Of a stretch of DNA of 64,000 bases, positions 50,011 through 58,503 are shown one piece after another. The stretch comes from Oscillospiraceae bacterium. GTDB lineage: Bacteria; Bacillota; Clostridia; Oscillospirales; SIG627. The DNA lies in NCBI GenBank assembly GCA_015063605.1, contig SVTV01000004.1:51472-115471 (forward strand), in the 5' to 3' direction. Position 1 is the first letter of the stretch. Every line of letters begins with the position of its first letter. Under the pieces are notes generated by a model. The model saw nothing but the letters and a program-made list of their open reading frames with translations, was not told the DNA's origin and searched no databases. The position numbers and the translations under genes are program-made.

Positions 50011-50922
50011 TTATTTTTCCGAAAGATACTCTTCTATCTCATTCTTTATCCAATAAGTAAATTCCGTTTTTGAAAGTCTTTTTTCATGTGCTTTTATTTT
50101 AAGGTAAAGGGGTGCACCGTCAACAGCTCCTTCCCAAATATCGGCAAAGCAAAAATCAAAATCATCCTCCGAAACGGTCTTCATATATTCCACAGCATCG
50201 GCGACGATCACCTTGATCTTTTCCTTTTCGGGAAAACAAGGCAATATGGTTTCCTCGAATATATCCGCTGTCTTTTTATTTATTTCCACTATGGTAATTC
50301 TTTCTACCTTTTCGGATGCAGATGCGATAAACGGATAATAACCCAAGCCCAGACCGAGAACGAGCACTCTTCCGTGTGCCGCTTCAATATCATTCTTCAT
50401 GGAGTTAATTTCCGAAGGACACACGCTCACCCACGGCACCACGCCCTCGTAAAGAGCGGGAAATCTCACGGCTTTATTGAAAAATCCAAGCCTCGGTATG
50501 ACCTTATCCTTTGTTATAACGGGCATATCGTATTGAAATATCTCCCCCTTCATATAGGAAGCATATGTCAAAAGAATATCGCCCTTTTTTGTGTCCTTGA
50601 AGTTTACGTTTTTTATGTACGGATCGGACATGAATTCATCCCCGTCAAGCATTTTCGCATTAAAGAATATATCGGAAATATATTCTCCGTCAAGCTCATC
50701 CGAAAAGGGCAATCGGCTTATAAATTCACGTATGACGTAAAACTCTTCAAAGCTGTCCTTCATAAGTCCCAAGCTCTTCATTTCCTCAATGTCGCTTTTC
50801 GTAAACTCATTTTCGGCTTCTCTGAGATCCTTGTCCGTGTATTTTATATGGGGAGCGCATTCGGCTATAACTCTGCCGATAAGCGCACTGTGTTTCATTG
50901 ATATTTCTTTGCTTTCAAGCAT
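50011..50922 (-). CDS. class I SAM-dependent methyltransferase (spermidine-synthase-like fold)
   Basis: The 303-residue protein has a C-terminal Rossmann domain with GRVLVLGLGLGYYPFIASASEKVERITIVEINKKTADIF in pieces: the Gly-rich SAM loop (GLGLGYY) and acidic VEI. Further on, VIVADAVEYMKTVSEDDFDFCFADIW completes the nucleotide site, as in spermidine-synthase-like enzymes. The N-terminal 150 residues are unlike any family I recall. Because acid (DxxD) residues for polyamines are not clear, methyl transfer or aminopropyl transfer cannot be told apart. The ATG at 50922 follows CGGAGAGTC. It stands alone with a promoter upstream. Confidence 0.75.
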   Translation of the reverse strand: MLESKEISMKHSALIGRVIAECAPHIKYTDKDLREAENEFTKSDIEEMKSLGLMKDSFEEFYVIREFISRLPFSDELDGEYISDIFFNAKMLDGDEFMSDPYIKNVNFKDTKKGDILLTYASYMKGEIFQYDMPVITKDKVIPRLGFFNKAVRFPALYEGVVPWVSVCPSEINSMKNDIEAAHGRVLVLGLGLGYYPFIASASEKVERITIVEINKKTADIFEETILPCFPEKEKIKVIVADAVEYMKTVSEDDFDFCFADIWEGAVDGAPLYLKIKAHEKRLSKTEFTYWIKNEIEEYLSEK

Positions 50923-50959
50923 TTTCTTTGACTCTCCGAATTCACTTTCATTGATACGT

Positions 50960-50989
50960 ATTATAGCACAAAAATATGCCTAAATGCAA
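50960..50989 (-). promoter_or_regulatory. promoter of the methyltransferase
   Basis: On minus TTGCAT (50984-50989), 18 bases, TATAAT (50960-50965). Confidence 0.55.
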
Positions 50990-51055
50990 GAAGAAACATA
51001 AAAAAGAGCTTAAAATATAATAACATGTTGGTGAAACACCGCTCTACATCCCGGT

Positions 51056-52180
51056 CTAAAAAGGCATCACTGTACCGCCCCATTCAACAACGGTAAACCC
51101 TTTTCTTTCGGGAGCGGAAAGCTCCTGCTCTTCGATCTCAACGTATTTTTCCGAAGGAGCATATGTCATAAATACTCTTATCACCGTATCGGGTGAGGGA
51201 GAAACAAGAAGTTTTGCGGCATCCATATAAGCCTTTGTCTGAAAAGAAATGATATTATACTCATTTTCCTGCATCAAGGGAAGCCAGAAAACGATAAACT
51301 CATTTGCCTCCTTTCTTGTAAGCCCGAGCCTTTCAAGAGCGTTCTCGAGAAATTCCGCCGTATCTTCTCCCTTTACGCAAAAGCCCTTTGACATATCGTA
51401 ATTGCACTTGATATCACCCTCCCAATAAAGGTAATTGTAGGTCTTGCCGCTTTTATCCCGAAGAGTGCCGTCGGGAAGAGCTGTCACGCTCCAGACGTCA
51501 TTATACTTCGGATATGTGCATGTAAGCCTTCCGTCAAGCTCAAGCTTTACAGAAGCCTCGGTTTCCTTTTCAGGATAAAGATATATTACGGGCTTATACG
51601 CCGCAAAATCATCCGGTACAAAATCACTCGTTTTCACTGAAACAAGATCTGCTTCTATCCTTTTGTTCTTATCATCCACATACACATTTGTGTGCTCAGC
51701 GATCACCTGATCTCCCACACACCATTCATCAGACAAAATTCCGTTAATTTTTATCGTATACGGTAACGGAACCACGGTGCGGGCAAAAAAGCAATCGGAA
51801 TAAATTTCCGTTATTACGATGTCACCGAAATAATTATCCTCGACCCTTGAAGCCTTTGACTTATCAAGCCATTCTTCCTTATATTCGATATCGCTCATAT
51901 CATCAGCAGTTTGCTTCATCCGAGCGCTTTCAAGCTCCCACAATTCATCTATGGTCTTATTCTTATCTCCGAAGAAATAAAACCGAACTTTTTCATATAT
52001 ACCGGGAGCTTCGCCGCCCTCATCAACAATATCACATATCTTTTTCCAATGGACTATCTTATAAGTAAGAGCATTGTATTCCCTTGTGCCTCCGTCATCG
52101 TACGCCCCTCCCGGAACGGGCACAAACAATACCAAAAGAAGCAAAGCACAAACAACGGGAATAAGTATTTTTCTTTTCAT
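51056..52180 (-). CDS. membrane-anchored extracellular protein with 'KPVIYLYP' domain, third gene of the sigma operon
   Basis: The 374-residue protein has an N-terminal membrane segment (about 4-24) and an extracellular domain. The second half starts with YKPVIYLYPEKETEASVKLEL, followed by TCTYPKYNDVWSVTALPDGTLRD and NYLYWEGDIKCNYDMSKGFCVKGED, a conserved block I recognise from uncharacterised Clostridia proteins but cannot name. No catalytic motif is evident. The ATG at 52180 is used since the ATG at 52189 touches the ribosome site (AAAGGAAGGT); the frame is 377 residues from there. It is 23 bp after the anti-sigma-like gene and is probably co-transcribed with it. Confidence 0.7.
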   Translation of the reverse strand: MKRKILIPVVCALLLLVLFVPVPGGAYDDGGTREYNALTYKIVHWKKICDIVDEGGEAPGIYEKVRFYFFGDKNKTIDELWELESARMKQTADDMSDIEYKEEWLDKSKASRVEDNYFGDIVITEIYSDCFFARTVVPLPYTIKINGILSDEWCVGDQVIAEHTNVYVDDKNKRIEADLVSVKTSDFVPDDFAAYKPVIYLYPEKETEASVKLELDGRLTCTYPKYNDVWSVTALPDGTLRDKSGKTYNYLYWEGDIKCNYDMSKGFCVKGEDTAEFLENALERLGLTRKEANEFIVFWLPLMQENEYNIISFQTKAYMDAAKLLVSPSPDTVIRVFMTYAPSEKYVEIEEQELSAPERKGFTVVEWGGTVMPF

Positions 52181-52203
52181 TTTTACCATACCTTCCTTTC
52201 TTT

Positions 52204-53139
52204 TCAGAATAATCTGATCTCCGTAAATGCAATAAGCGAAAGTAAATCATCTTTCTCAAGATCGTGATTCGACTGAATGCTTACAAGCATTTCCTTGTAC
52301 ATAAATGAATAAAAACGTCTTTCGCCGTCCTTTGTCTCCGACACCATGACCTCGGTTTTCTTTCCGCCCACCGATAATTCCTTTGTATAAATTCTTTCGT
52401 AATTCGAAAATTTACCGAAATTATGAACATTTGGAGCATCGGGGCAAAATTTCTTTAAAAATTCCGATGCGCTTTCTCCGTTCGTATCGGTATACATGGT
52501 CTTGATTATCATATCCGTACCGTTTACGCAAGCATGATACCATATCCACGGCATATTATAAGCTTCGGACGCAAAAAGAGTGATCTTCGGATAGCCCGCT
52601 TCATCCTTCAAGGTAAACATATCTCCGTCAAAGGAAGGAACATATATTTTATTTTCCTTCAATCTTTTCTTGGTGAACTCTTTGAACACCTCTCTTGCAC
52701 TTTCATCAAGAGTGCTCGTTTTTTCATTCAGCTTTTCATCCGAAAATTCCGTCCGCAAGGCTTCCTTCAGCTCATCCGTGTCACTGTATCCGAAGCTTCC
52801 CGAAGGCGGCGTGTTATTATAAAGCTCGGGATCTTTTTTGCCGGGACGCGCTTCACCTGTAATTACTTCCAAAGTGCCGTCATACACTCCCCCGCTTCCG
52901 TTTTTTTCGGTATTTTTCTCTTCGGTTTCGGGCGTAATGCTTCCCACGCCGTATGTTTTTTCGGAATGTATCCCGCCGTCATGGGATATCCTCGGTATAC
53001 CTAAAGCAATAGCCCCAACGGTCAGACATACTATCGGAAGTGAAAGCATCCAGATCTTTTTTCTTATCCTCTTTTTTCTTTCTCTGCCCGCCCTTCCTCG
53101 GGAAAAGACCTCTTCGTTAAATTCTTCTCTCGTTCTCAT
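52204..53139 (-). CDS. single-pass membrane protein overlapping the sigma factor gene (probable anti-sigma factor)
   Basis: The 311-residue protein has a short basic cytoplasmic end (about residues 1-28, with GRERKKRIRKKI), one membrane helix (~29-49) and a long outside domain (~50-311) rich in Thr/Gly/Asp/Glu up to ~125. Its ATG overlaps the sigma factor stop by four bases (ATGA), so translation is coupled. No HxxxCxxC zinc anti-sigma motif is present, and the short cytoplasmic end is unlike classic anti-sigma domains. It may regulate the sigma factor from the membrane through a new short contact, or be a target gene. Function is inferred only from context. Confidence 0.6.
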   Translation of the reverse strand: MRTREEFNEEVFSRGRAGRERKKRIRKKIWMLSLPIVCLTVGAIALGIPRISHDGGIHSEKTYGVGSITPETEEKNTEKNGSGGVYDGTLEVITGEARPGKKDPELYNNTPPSGSFGYSDTDELKEALRTEFSDEKLNEKTSTLDESAREVFKEFTKKRLKENKIYVPSFDGDMFTLKDEAGYPKITLFASEAYNMPWIWYHACVNGTDMIIKTMYTDTNGESASEFLKKFCPDAPNVHNFGKFSNYERIYTKELSVGGKKTEVMVSETKDGERRFYSFMYKEMLVSIQSNHDLEKDDLLSLIAFTEIRLF

Positions 53140-53684
53140 AGCTTATCCACACTCTTTCCCAAAATGGTATGAAGCTCCTTTTTTGCGCGGTACAGCAGAT
53201 TATCCACCTGCTTTTCGCTCTTTTTCATTACCTTCGCCGTTTCTTTATACGAAAGCTCCTCGAAATATACAAGATACACCGCCGTTCTCATATCCTCGGG
53301 AAGCTTTTCCATCGCAGTATTTACAAGCCGCTTTCTCTCATCTTCGATAACGTATCCCTCGGGAGTTTTATCCTTCGAAGGTATATTTTCCGCCTCGGAC
53401 AGAGGCACGAACTCGATTACTTTCCTGTGCTTCAGTACATTCAACGCACGGCTTCTTCCCAGCATATATAGATATGTTTTAAGCGATACCTTAAAATTAT
53501 ATTTTCCCGGATTAACAAAAACATAAGTAAAGACCTCGACCGCAATATCCTCCGATGCATCAAGGTCGTTAAGGTAACGGTTTACAAAAAGGATTAGTCC
53601 CCGGCGGTATTCATCCATAATATCACCGAAGGCGCTGTCATCACCCGAAAGGAAACGGCGGTAGCTACTTTCACCGTTACCCAT
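53136..53684 (-). CDS. RNA polymerase sigma factor, sigma-70 family (ECF type)
   Basis: The 182-residue protein has region 2 (~15-80: FGDIMDEYRRGLILFVNRYLNDLDASEDIAVEVF in pieces) and region 4 (~130-178: EKLPEDMRTAVYLVYFEELSYKETAKVM, then KKSEKQVDNLLYRAKKEL), the two domains of ECF sigma factors. It directs RNA polymerase to a stress or envelope regulon. The ATG at 53684 follows AAGGAGAGGT. Two membrane-anchored genes follow in the same transcript, the first overlapping it. It is separated from the upstream lipoprotein by a terminator at 53710-53742. Confidence 0.92.
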   Translation of the reverse strand: MGNGESSYRRFLSGDDSAFGDIMDEYRRGLILFVNRYLNDLDASEDIAVEVFTYVFVNPGKYNFKVSLKTYLYMLGRSRALNVLKHRKVIEFVPLSEAENIPSKDKTPEGYVIEDERKRLVNTAMEKLPEDMRTAVYLVYFEELSYKETAKVMKKSEKQVDNLLYRAKKELHTILGKSVDKL

Positions 53685-53709
53685 GTGTGCACCTCTCCTT
53701 TAAAAAATA

Positions 53710-53742
53710 CGGTCATTGCGGCGATGATCGCTGCAATGACCG
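53710..53742 (-). terminator. terminator between lipoprotein and sigma genes
   Basis: CGGTCATTGC (53710-53719) pairs with GCAATGACCG (53733-53742). On minus it is followed by TATTTTTTAAAG, ending the lipoprotein transcript. Confidence 0.85.
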
Positions 53743-53800
53743 CTCTGTCTGTTATACAATTTAAAAAAGAAAAATCCTTACAATTTTTGAAAAAATTTAT

Positions 53801-55249
53801 TTATATTGAAATATTGTTGTCATCCGTGCCCGTATAAGAAGCAAATGTACAGATCGTTTTAAGCTCAAGGCTCACACCAAAGTGCTGGTTGCCGTATGAT
53901 ATATATCCCGACAGCTTAGCCTCGCTTTCTATTTTTTCAAGCTTACCGTTTTTCACGGTAACGATGAAGGTCTGGCTTCCGCTGTCATATCTTGCCCCCA
54001 TAGCAAGGAATACCTGAGCAAATGCATTGGAATCCGCCTTTTCGCAAACGATCCTGTATACACCGTCACCCTCGGATATCATATTGGTAACGTAATCCTT
54101 ATTGTAATTTGAGGAATTGATAAGACTCCATATAAACTCCTCCGCCTCCTCCGAGGTCTGAGGCGCTGTAGTCGATTCGCCCGATTCCGTGACGGTCTGA
54201 ACGCCCTTTTCATAAAGTATTTTTATGGAAGCATCGCCGACCATTGCGGTTATATCGTAATAAAAGCCGCCGTTTTTCTTTCCGAATTCCACAATATCCT
54301 TTTCGCTGTACTGAGAGGTTTCACCCATTGCCGTGATCTTTTGCTCGATCTCAAGCTCAAAGGAGGCGTTTTTAGCATTTCGGATCTCATTCATTTTGTC
54401 GGAAATATCACCCAATATTCTGATATCCTCTATCTCTTGGAATTCCGATTCGTCGATAGCCTTCGGATCCGGAACAAATTCGTTGAACTTCGAATAATTT
54501 GATGTGATAGTCATCTGAGGAACGTTTTCATCGCCCTCCTCCGTATCAAAAATAAAGGTACAGTCAAATTTCAAAGCACGGAAAGCTTCATCCGCTTCTA
54601 TCGACACCTCCATATCCAGCATTTCGGCATTAAATACATCCTCCATACCGAAATGACTTACCAATGAATGCATCACCTTGTTTGTATATCCCGAGAAATT
54701 CAGACTCCATGTATTGTCTTCGTTCTTTGAAAACTCCTTGGAAGTGCACTCCTGAATATCATAATTCATAATATCGCTGTCTTCATTATATTCATGATAC
54801 TCTTCCTCGGTCATGGGAGAACAAAGCTTGCCGTTTACATCCGTTCCCTCATTGGATATATACAGCTTGCCGTCCTTAAACACCTCGGTAACGGTGTTTT
54901 CCATTTTCATTTGAAGATCAACTATATTGATCTTTGTTTTTGCCGAGGTGTACGAATAAAAATCGCCGCTGACGATACCGGATTGCGCCGATGTCCCCGA
55001 AATGTCCGCCGTTATCTTGTATCCTTCGTTATATGCCGTTATTTTTGAGCTCACCGAAGCTTCCATGGAATCCAAAGCATTCATGGTATCGTCTATTCTT
55101 TCCCAAAGCTCTGCGGCAGTCTGAGGCTCGGATATAGTGTTTTGCTCTGTCAACGTCTGTGTCCGGTCGTTCTGAGGTGCGCTCACACAAGAATTCAATG
55201 ACAACGCCGTAAGTAAAATAAAAATGAGAAGCTTATATGTTTTTTTCAT
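53801..55249 (-). CDS. predicted lipoprotein, DUF6612-like
   Basis: The 482-residue protein has a lipoprotein signal (LLTALSLNSC, Cys near residue 21) and is otherwise an extracellular beta-rich protein with two similar halves: near 48-60 DDTMNALDSMEASVSSKITAYN and near 285-310 SDKMNEIRNAKNASFELEIEQKITAMG, each followed by GEATxxIKxxxxG-type strands. This pattern of 'mn..ks...d....' lipoprotein repeats is shared with many Clostridia LolA-like or DUF6612 lipoproteins. Function unknown. The ATG at 55249 follows AAAGGAT. It precedes the sigma factor gene, but is separated from it by a terminator. Confidence 0.65.
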   Translation of the reverse strand: MKKTYKLLIFILLTALSLNSCVSAPQNDRTQTLTEQNTISEPQTAAELWERIDDTMNALDSMEASVSSKITAYNEGYKITADISGTSAQSGIVSGDFYSYTSAKTKINIVDLQMKMENTVTEVFKDGKLYISNEGTDVNGKLCSPMTEEEYHEYNEDSDIMNYDIQECTSKEFSKNEDNTWSLNFSGYTNKVMHSLVSHFGMEDVFNAEMLDMEVSIEADEAFRALKFDCTFIFDTEEGDENVPQMTITSNYSKFNEFVPDPKAIDESEFQEIEDIRILGDISDKMNEIRNAKNASFELEIEQKITAMGETSQYSEKDIVEFGKKNGGFYYDITAMVGDASIKILYEKGVQTVTESGESTTAPQTSEEAEEFIWSLINSSNYNKDYVTNMISEGDGVYRIVCEKADSNAFAQVFLAMGARYDSGSQTFIVTVKNGKLEKIESEAKLSGYISYGNQHFGVSLELKTICTFASYTGTDDNNISI

Positions 55250-55361
55250 AAAGTAATTATCCTTTCACGTAAGTTATAAAAGTACCTGTCCGCGCTTATT
55301 ATATCACAACTGCAGTAGTGTTAAACGCATGTTTTTGTTCGCACGGTGGTTATTTGCGCTT

Positions 55362-55390
55362 ATTATACCATACGGTATTGTCATTGTCAA
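55362..55390 (-). promoter_or_regulatory. promoter of the DUF6612-like lipoprotein
   Basis: On minus TTGACA (55385-55390), 17 bases, TATAAT (55362-55367). A second -10-like box (TGATATAAT) lies 64 bases further at 55298-55303, within a repeated word GCGCTTATTATA. The gap 55250-55552 holds only these promoters and the one at 55476. Confidence 0.7.
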
Positions 55391-55475
55391 TAACCTATTT
55401 GTTGTGTCCGCTCCCGAAAAGAATAATTTGACCGCCGCACCGAAAAAATCCCATGTACCGATTTCAAAAAAAATG

Positions 55476-55504
55476 TTGAAATCGTCACGGGGATATGATA
55501 TAAT
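55476..55504 (+). promoter_or_regulatory. promoter of the second 2-hydroxyacid dehydrogenase
   Basis: TTGAAA (55476-55481), 17 bases, TATAAT (55499-55504). Confidence 0.65.
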
Positions 55505-55552
55505 GCTTTGTAAATACAGAAGTACGACCGAACAAAAGGAAGGCGTTATATT

Positions 55553-56557
55553 ATGAAAGCATTGATAACAACTCCGCGCGGAGAAACATTCAACACATTT
55601 TTTACCGAAGAGAATATTAAGCTTGCAGAATCACTCGGCGAGATCATCTGGAACGATACGGAAAAGCAATTCACTGTCGATGAAATAAAAGAACGGATAT
55701 GCGATTGCGATGTATATGTTACAGCCTGGGGCTCTCCCCGCCTTGATGGAGATATAATAGCTGCCGCACCGAAATTGAAGCTTATGACTCACCTTTGCGG
55801 CTCGGTAAAGCCCGTTATCACCGATGCGGTGTGGGAAAACGATATCCGTGTCCTCACGGGTAACGATTACTTTGCGGAATCTGTAGCAGAGGGCACATTG
55901 GCGTATATCCTTGCGGCTTTACGTGATATTCCATATTACAGCCATCGTCTGAAATACGAAAAGAAATGGAAGACGGTAACCGACAGAAACTTCGGACTTG
56001 CGGGAAAGAAGATAGGAATACTCAGCTACGGTGCGGTAGCGAAGCATACGGTAAGACTTCTTTCAAATTTCCGCTCGGAAATATATGTATATGACATAAA
56101 GCCTCTTCCCGAAGAGGATGTGAAAAAATATAACCTCCGTCAGGCTTCGCTGGAGGAGATCTTCTCCACCTGCGATATAATATCGGTTCACACACCGAAG
56201 ATCCCCGCCACATATCACATGGTCAACGCCAAGCTCATTTCCATGATACGCCCCGGTGCCCTTTTCGTCAACACGGCGAGAGGTGCTGTAATAGATCAGC
56301 GTGCCCTTGAGGAGGAATTGAAGGACGGACGCTTCCGTGCCGTTCTCGATGTGTACGATCCCGAGCCTCCCACAGCCGATTCTCCCCTTTACACATTGCC
56401 CAATGTAATGATGATGCCTCATCAAGCAGGCCCCACGGTGGATTTCCGTCAGGTCATAACCCACGATCTTATGATAGAAAGTGCCGCATTCATCGACCAC
56501 GGAGAGCCTACTCCCCACGAGATATCACGCGCGGCAGCATCGCTCATGACAGAATAA
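55553..56557 (+). CDS. D-isomer-specific 2-hydroxyacid dehydrogenase family protein
   Basis: The 334-residue protein has an N-terminal half with LMTHLCGSVKPVITDAVWENDI, closely matching the paralog at 20857, and the NAD domain with GKKIGILSYGAVAKHTVRLLSNF in pieces, FVNTARGAVIDQRAL (Arg), VYDPEPPTADSPL (Glu), and MMPHQAGPTVDFRQ (His). The Gly-x-Gly loop is altered to SYGAVAK. All three catalytic residues are present, so it is probably active. The ATG at 55553 follows AAAGGAAGG. It is convergent with murQ and shares a bidirectional terminator with it. Substrate unknown, but a role in sugar-acid turnover is likely given the paralog's catabolic neighbours. Confidence 0.83.
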   Translation: MKALITTPRGETFNTFFTEENIKLAESLGEIIWNDTEKQFTVDEIKERICDCDVYVTAWGSPRLDGDIIAAAPKLKLMTHLCGSVKPVITDAVWENDIRVLTGNDYFAESVAEGTLAYILAALRDIPYYSHRLKYEKKWKTVTDRNFGLAGKKIGILSYGAVAKHTVRLLSNFRSEIYVYDIKPLPEEDVKKYNLRQASLEEIFSTCDIISVHTPKIPATYHMVNAKLISMIRPGALFVNTARGAVIDQRALEEELKDGRFRAVLDVYDPEPPTADSPLYTLPNVMMMPHQAGPTVDFRQVITHDLMIESAAFIDHGEPTPHEISRAAASLMTE

Positions 56558-56560
56558 AAG

Positions 56561-56606
56561 AAAGACTTGTCCCAAGTACCAAAAAAGGCACAAAGGACAA
56601 GTCTTT
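56561..56606. terminator. bidirectional terminator between the dehydrogenase and murQ
   Basis: AAAGACTTGTCC (56561-56572) / GGACAAGTCTTT (56595-56606), a 12-bp stem. T-runs follow on both strands (TTTTATTC on plus; TTCTTTTATTC on minus). The murQ stop begins two bases after the stem. Confidence 0.9.
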
Positions 56607-56607
56607 T

Positions 56608-57414
56608 TTATTCTTTTTCTCCGACGGCTTTTCTTATATTCCAATCGTTTTCATTAAGAAGCTTTTCCGCTTTTTCTTCGTCACATTCCATTATTTCGGA
56701 AACAATGGATACCATGCGCCGTGCAAGCTTTATATTTGTGGGACGGAGGTTTATCATCAGATTCTCATATACCTTGCCCGTCTTCACCATTGCACAAGTG
56801 GAAAGCATATTCAATACAAGCTTCTGTGCAGTTCCCGCCTTCATTCTCGTGGAACCCGTAATGACCTCTGCGCCCGTATCTGTAATTATGGCAATATCCG
56901 CAGTCTTTTCAAGAAGACAGCCATGATTTGATGATATACCGACGGTAGTGCATCCTATGCTTTTTGCGTATTCCAATGCGTGTATCACATACGCCGCATT
57001 TCCCGCCGCCGAAATTCCGACGACCGTATCGCAGGACTTAAGCTCCTTTTCTTTAAGGTCGGCAACTCCCGCCATGGGATCGTCCTCGCCGCCTTCGTTT
57101 GCGCGGAACATGGCTTCCTTACCGCCGGCAATGATACCGATAACAGTATCATATGATACGCCGTATGTGGGAGGACATTCCGCGGCATCGATAACACCGA
57201 GTCTGCCCGATGTACCCGCACCCATATAAATAAGTCTTCCGCCCTTTTCAAGGCTTGCGCTTATAGCGTCGACGGCTTTGCCTATATCCTCAAGCGCTTC
57301 TCCCACGGCTTCCACCGCATTACGGTTCTCGTTCTGAATAACCTGAAGCATTTCCGATGTGGACATTTTATCTATATGAGTTGTAAGAGGATTGCGCATT
57401 TCTGTTTTCTGCAT
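56608..57414 (-). CDS. murQ: N-acetylmuramic acid 6-phosphate etherase
   Basis: MurQ cleaves the lactyl ether of MurNAc-6-P to give GlcNAc-6-P and lactate, recycling cell-wall sugars into the nagA/nagB route. The 268-residue protein has GRLIYMGAGTSGRLGVIDAAECPPTYG in pieces (catalytic Glu), IAGGKEAMFRANEGGEDDP, GISAAGNAAYVIHAL and TGSTRMKAGTAQKLVLNMLST. The catalytic residues are present. It is about 30 residues shorter at the C-terminus than E. coli MurQ, ending after a UBA-like CDEEKAEKLLNENDWNIRKAV. The ATG at 57414 follows AAAGGAAC. A longer frame from 57588 overlaps the promoter. Confidence 0.94.
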   Translation of the reverse strand: MQKTEMRNPLTTHIDKMSTSEMLQVIQNENRNAVEAVGEALEDIGKAVDAISASLEKGGRLIYMGAGTSGRLGVIDAAECPPTYGVSYDTVIGIIAGGKEAMFRANEGGEDDPMAGVADLKEKELKSCDTVVGISAAGNAAYVIHALEYAKSIGCTTVGISSNHGCLLEKTADIAIITDTGAEVITGSTRMKAGTAQKLVLNMLSTCAMVKTGKVYENLMINLRPTNIKLARRMVSIVSEIMECDEEKAEKLLNENDWNIRKAVGEKE

Positions 57415-57456
57415 TGTTATGTCTGTTCCTTTCAAGGATGGAATGTTATCAACTAT

Positions 57457-57485
57457 ATGATACCATATAACAATGTTAATGTCAA
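57457..57485 (-). promoter_or_regulatory. promoter of murQ
   Basis: On minus TTGACA (57480-57485), 17 bases, TATCAT (57457-57462). Confidence 0.7.
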
Positions 57486-57563
57486 TATTATTTATATCAA
57501 CATCAAGATATGTTACACAGATTCTTCTGAAATCAAGAGAATTTAATATCAAAAAGAACGAAA

Positions 57564-57599
57564 GGCTTGCCTTTTGCCGAAACGGCATTGAGGCAAGCC
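57564..57599 (-). terminator. terminator of the PIG-L/isomerase operon
   Basis: GGCTTGCCT (57564-57572) / AGGCAAGCC (57591-57599) with an inner GCCG-AAA-CGGC stem, followed on minus by TTTCGTTCTTTTTG. Confidence 0.85.
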
Positions 57600-57627
57600 C
57601 GTACTATTTTATATTATTGTTTTCTTA

Positions 57628-58473
57628 TCACATGCAAGCCTTCAACGCTTCATATGCCGCCGTGAACGCTTCAAAGGAAGAGTTATACGCATACTTGCGC
57701 TTGAGGTCTTCATGATTTACGGAAAGCTTATCGAGACCGGAGAACACCTGAAGGTGAGGCTCTATTGTGAGCATCATATCGCCTCTGCCGGAAGCCTTCA
57801 ATTCCTTGAGTATTTCGGGAATACCGCCTATACCCATACCTGCGGGACAGATGCAATTGTCGGCATCGCCGTCCTTGATGTGCATATACTCAATATATTC
57901 GTTGAGCATATTAAACGCCTTGGGATAGGACTCAAAGCCGTCAAGAACGAAGTTACAGGGATCGAATACGGAACGCATCTTTCCGTCGAATTCCTTCATT
58001 ATTTCAAGGCACTTTTCGGGAGAATCGCCGTATATACCGTGCTCATTCTCGTGGCAAAGTGTAATGCCTCTCTTTTCCGCTGCATCGAGAAGCTCTCTCA
58101 TACGGCGGAATATCTCTTTCTTGTATACAGCCTCTTCGCCTTCGGGAAGGTAGAAGCTGAACATACGTATTCTCTTTGTTCCGAGGATGTCGGCAACATC
58201 GAGAGTATTGAGGAAAAGCTCATAATGAGGTCCGAAGTCCTCTGTAATCTTCTGCTTTCCTATGGGAGATCCTATAGAGGAAACACCCATATCATTTTCC
58301 TTCAATATAGCCGCAACCTCCTTTGCCTTTTCGGCTGTAAGAGAGGAAACGTTTATACCGTCTATGTTACGGGGCTCGATATTCTTGATACCGAGCTTCT
58401 TGAAGCCTTCGATCTGCTTGCTGAACTCGGGGGATATTTCATCGGCAAAGCCGGAAATCTTAAATTCGGACAT
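57628..58473 (-). CDS. sugar phosphate isomerase/epimerase family TIM-barrel protein
   Basis: The 281-residue protein is a TIM-barrel metal isomerase. It starts FKISGFADEISPEFSKQIEGFKKLGIKNIEPRN in pieces and contains MGVSSIGSPIGKQ, RGITLCHENEHGIYGDSPEKC (metal-ligand Glu), GKMRSVFDPCNFVLDGF, IEYMHIKDGDADN (His/Asp) and MLTIEPHLQVF (Glu). These residues match a xylose-isomerase-like (AP_endonuc_2) site. The ATG at 58473 is taken because the ATG at 58485 sits on the ribosome site AAAGGA. It follows the PIG-L gene by 30 bp, so the two likely act on one substrate. Exact reaction unknown. Confidence 0.85.
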   Translation of the reverse strand: MSEFKISGFADEISPEFSKQIEGFKKLGIKNIEPRNIDGINVSSLTAEKAKEVAAILKENDMGVSSIGSPIGKQKITEDFGPHYELFLNTLDVADILGTKRIRMFSFYLPEGEEAVYKKEIFRRMRELLDAAEKRGITLCHENEHGIYGDSPEKCLEIMKEFDGKMRSVFDPCNFVLDGFESYPKAFNMLNEYIEYMHIKDGDADNCICPAGMGIGGIPEILKELKASGRGDMMLTIEPHLQVFSGLDKLSVNHEDLKRKYAYNSSFEAFTAAYEALKACM

Positions 58474-58503
58474 TTTCAATACCATCCTTTATAAACTTTA
58501 AGC

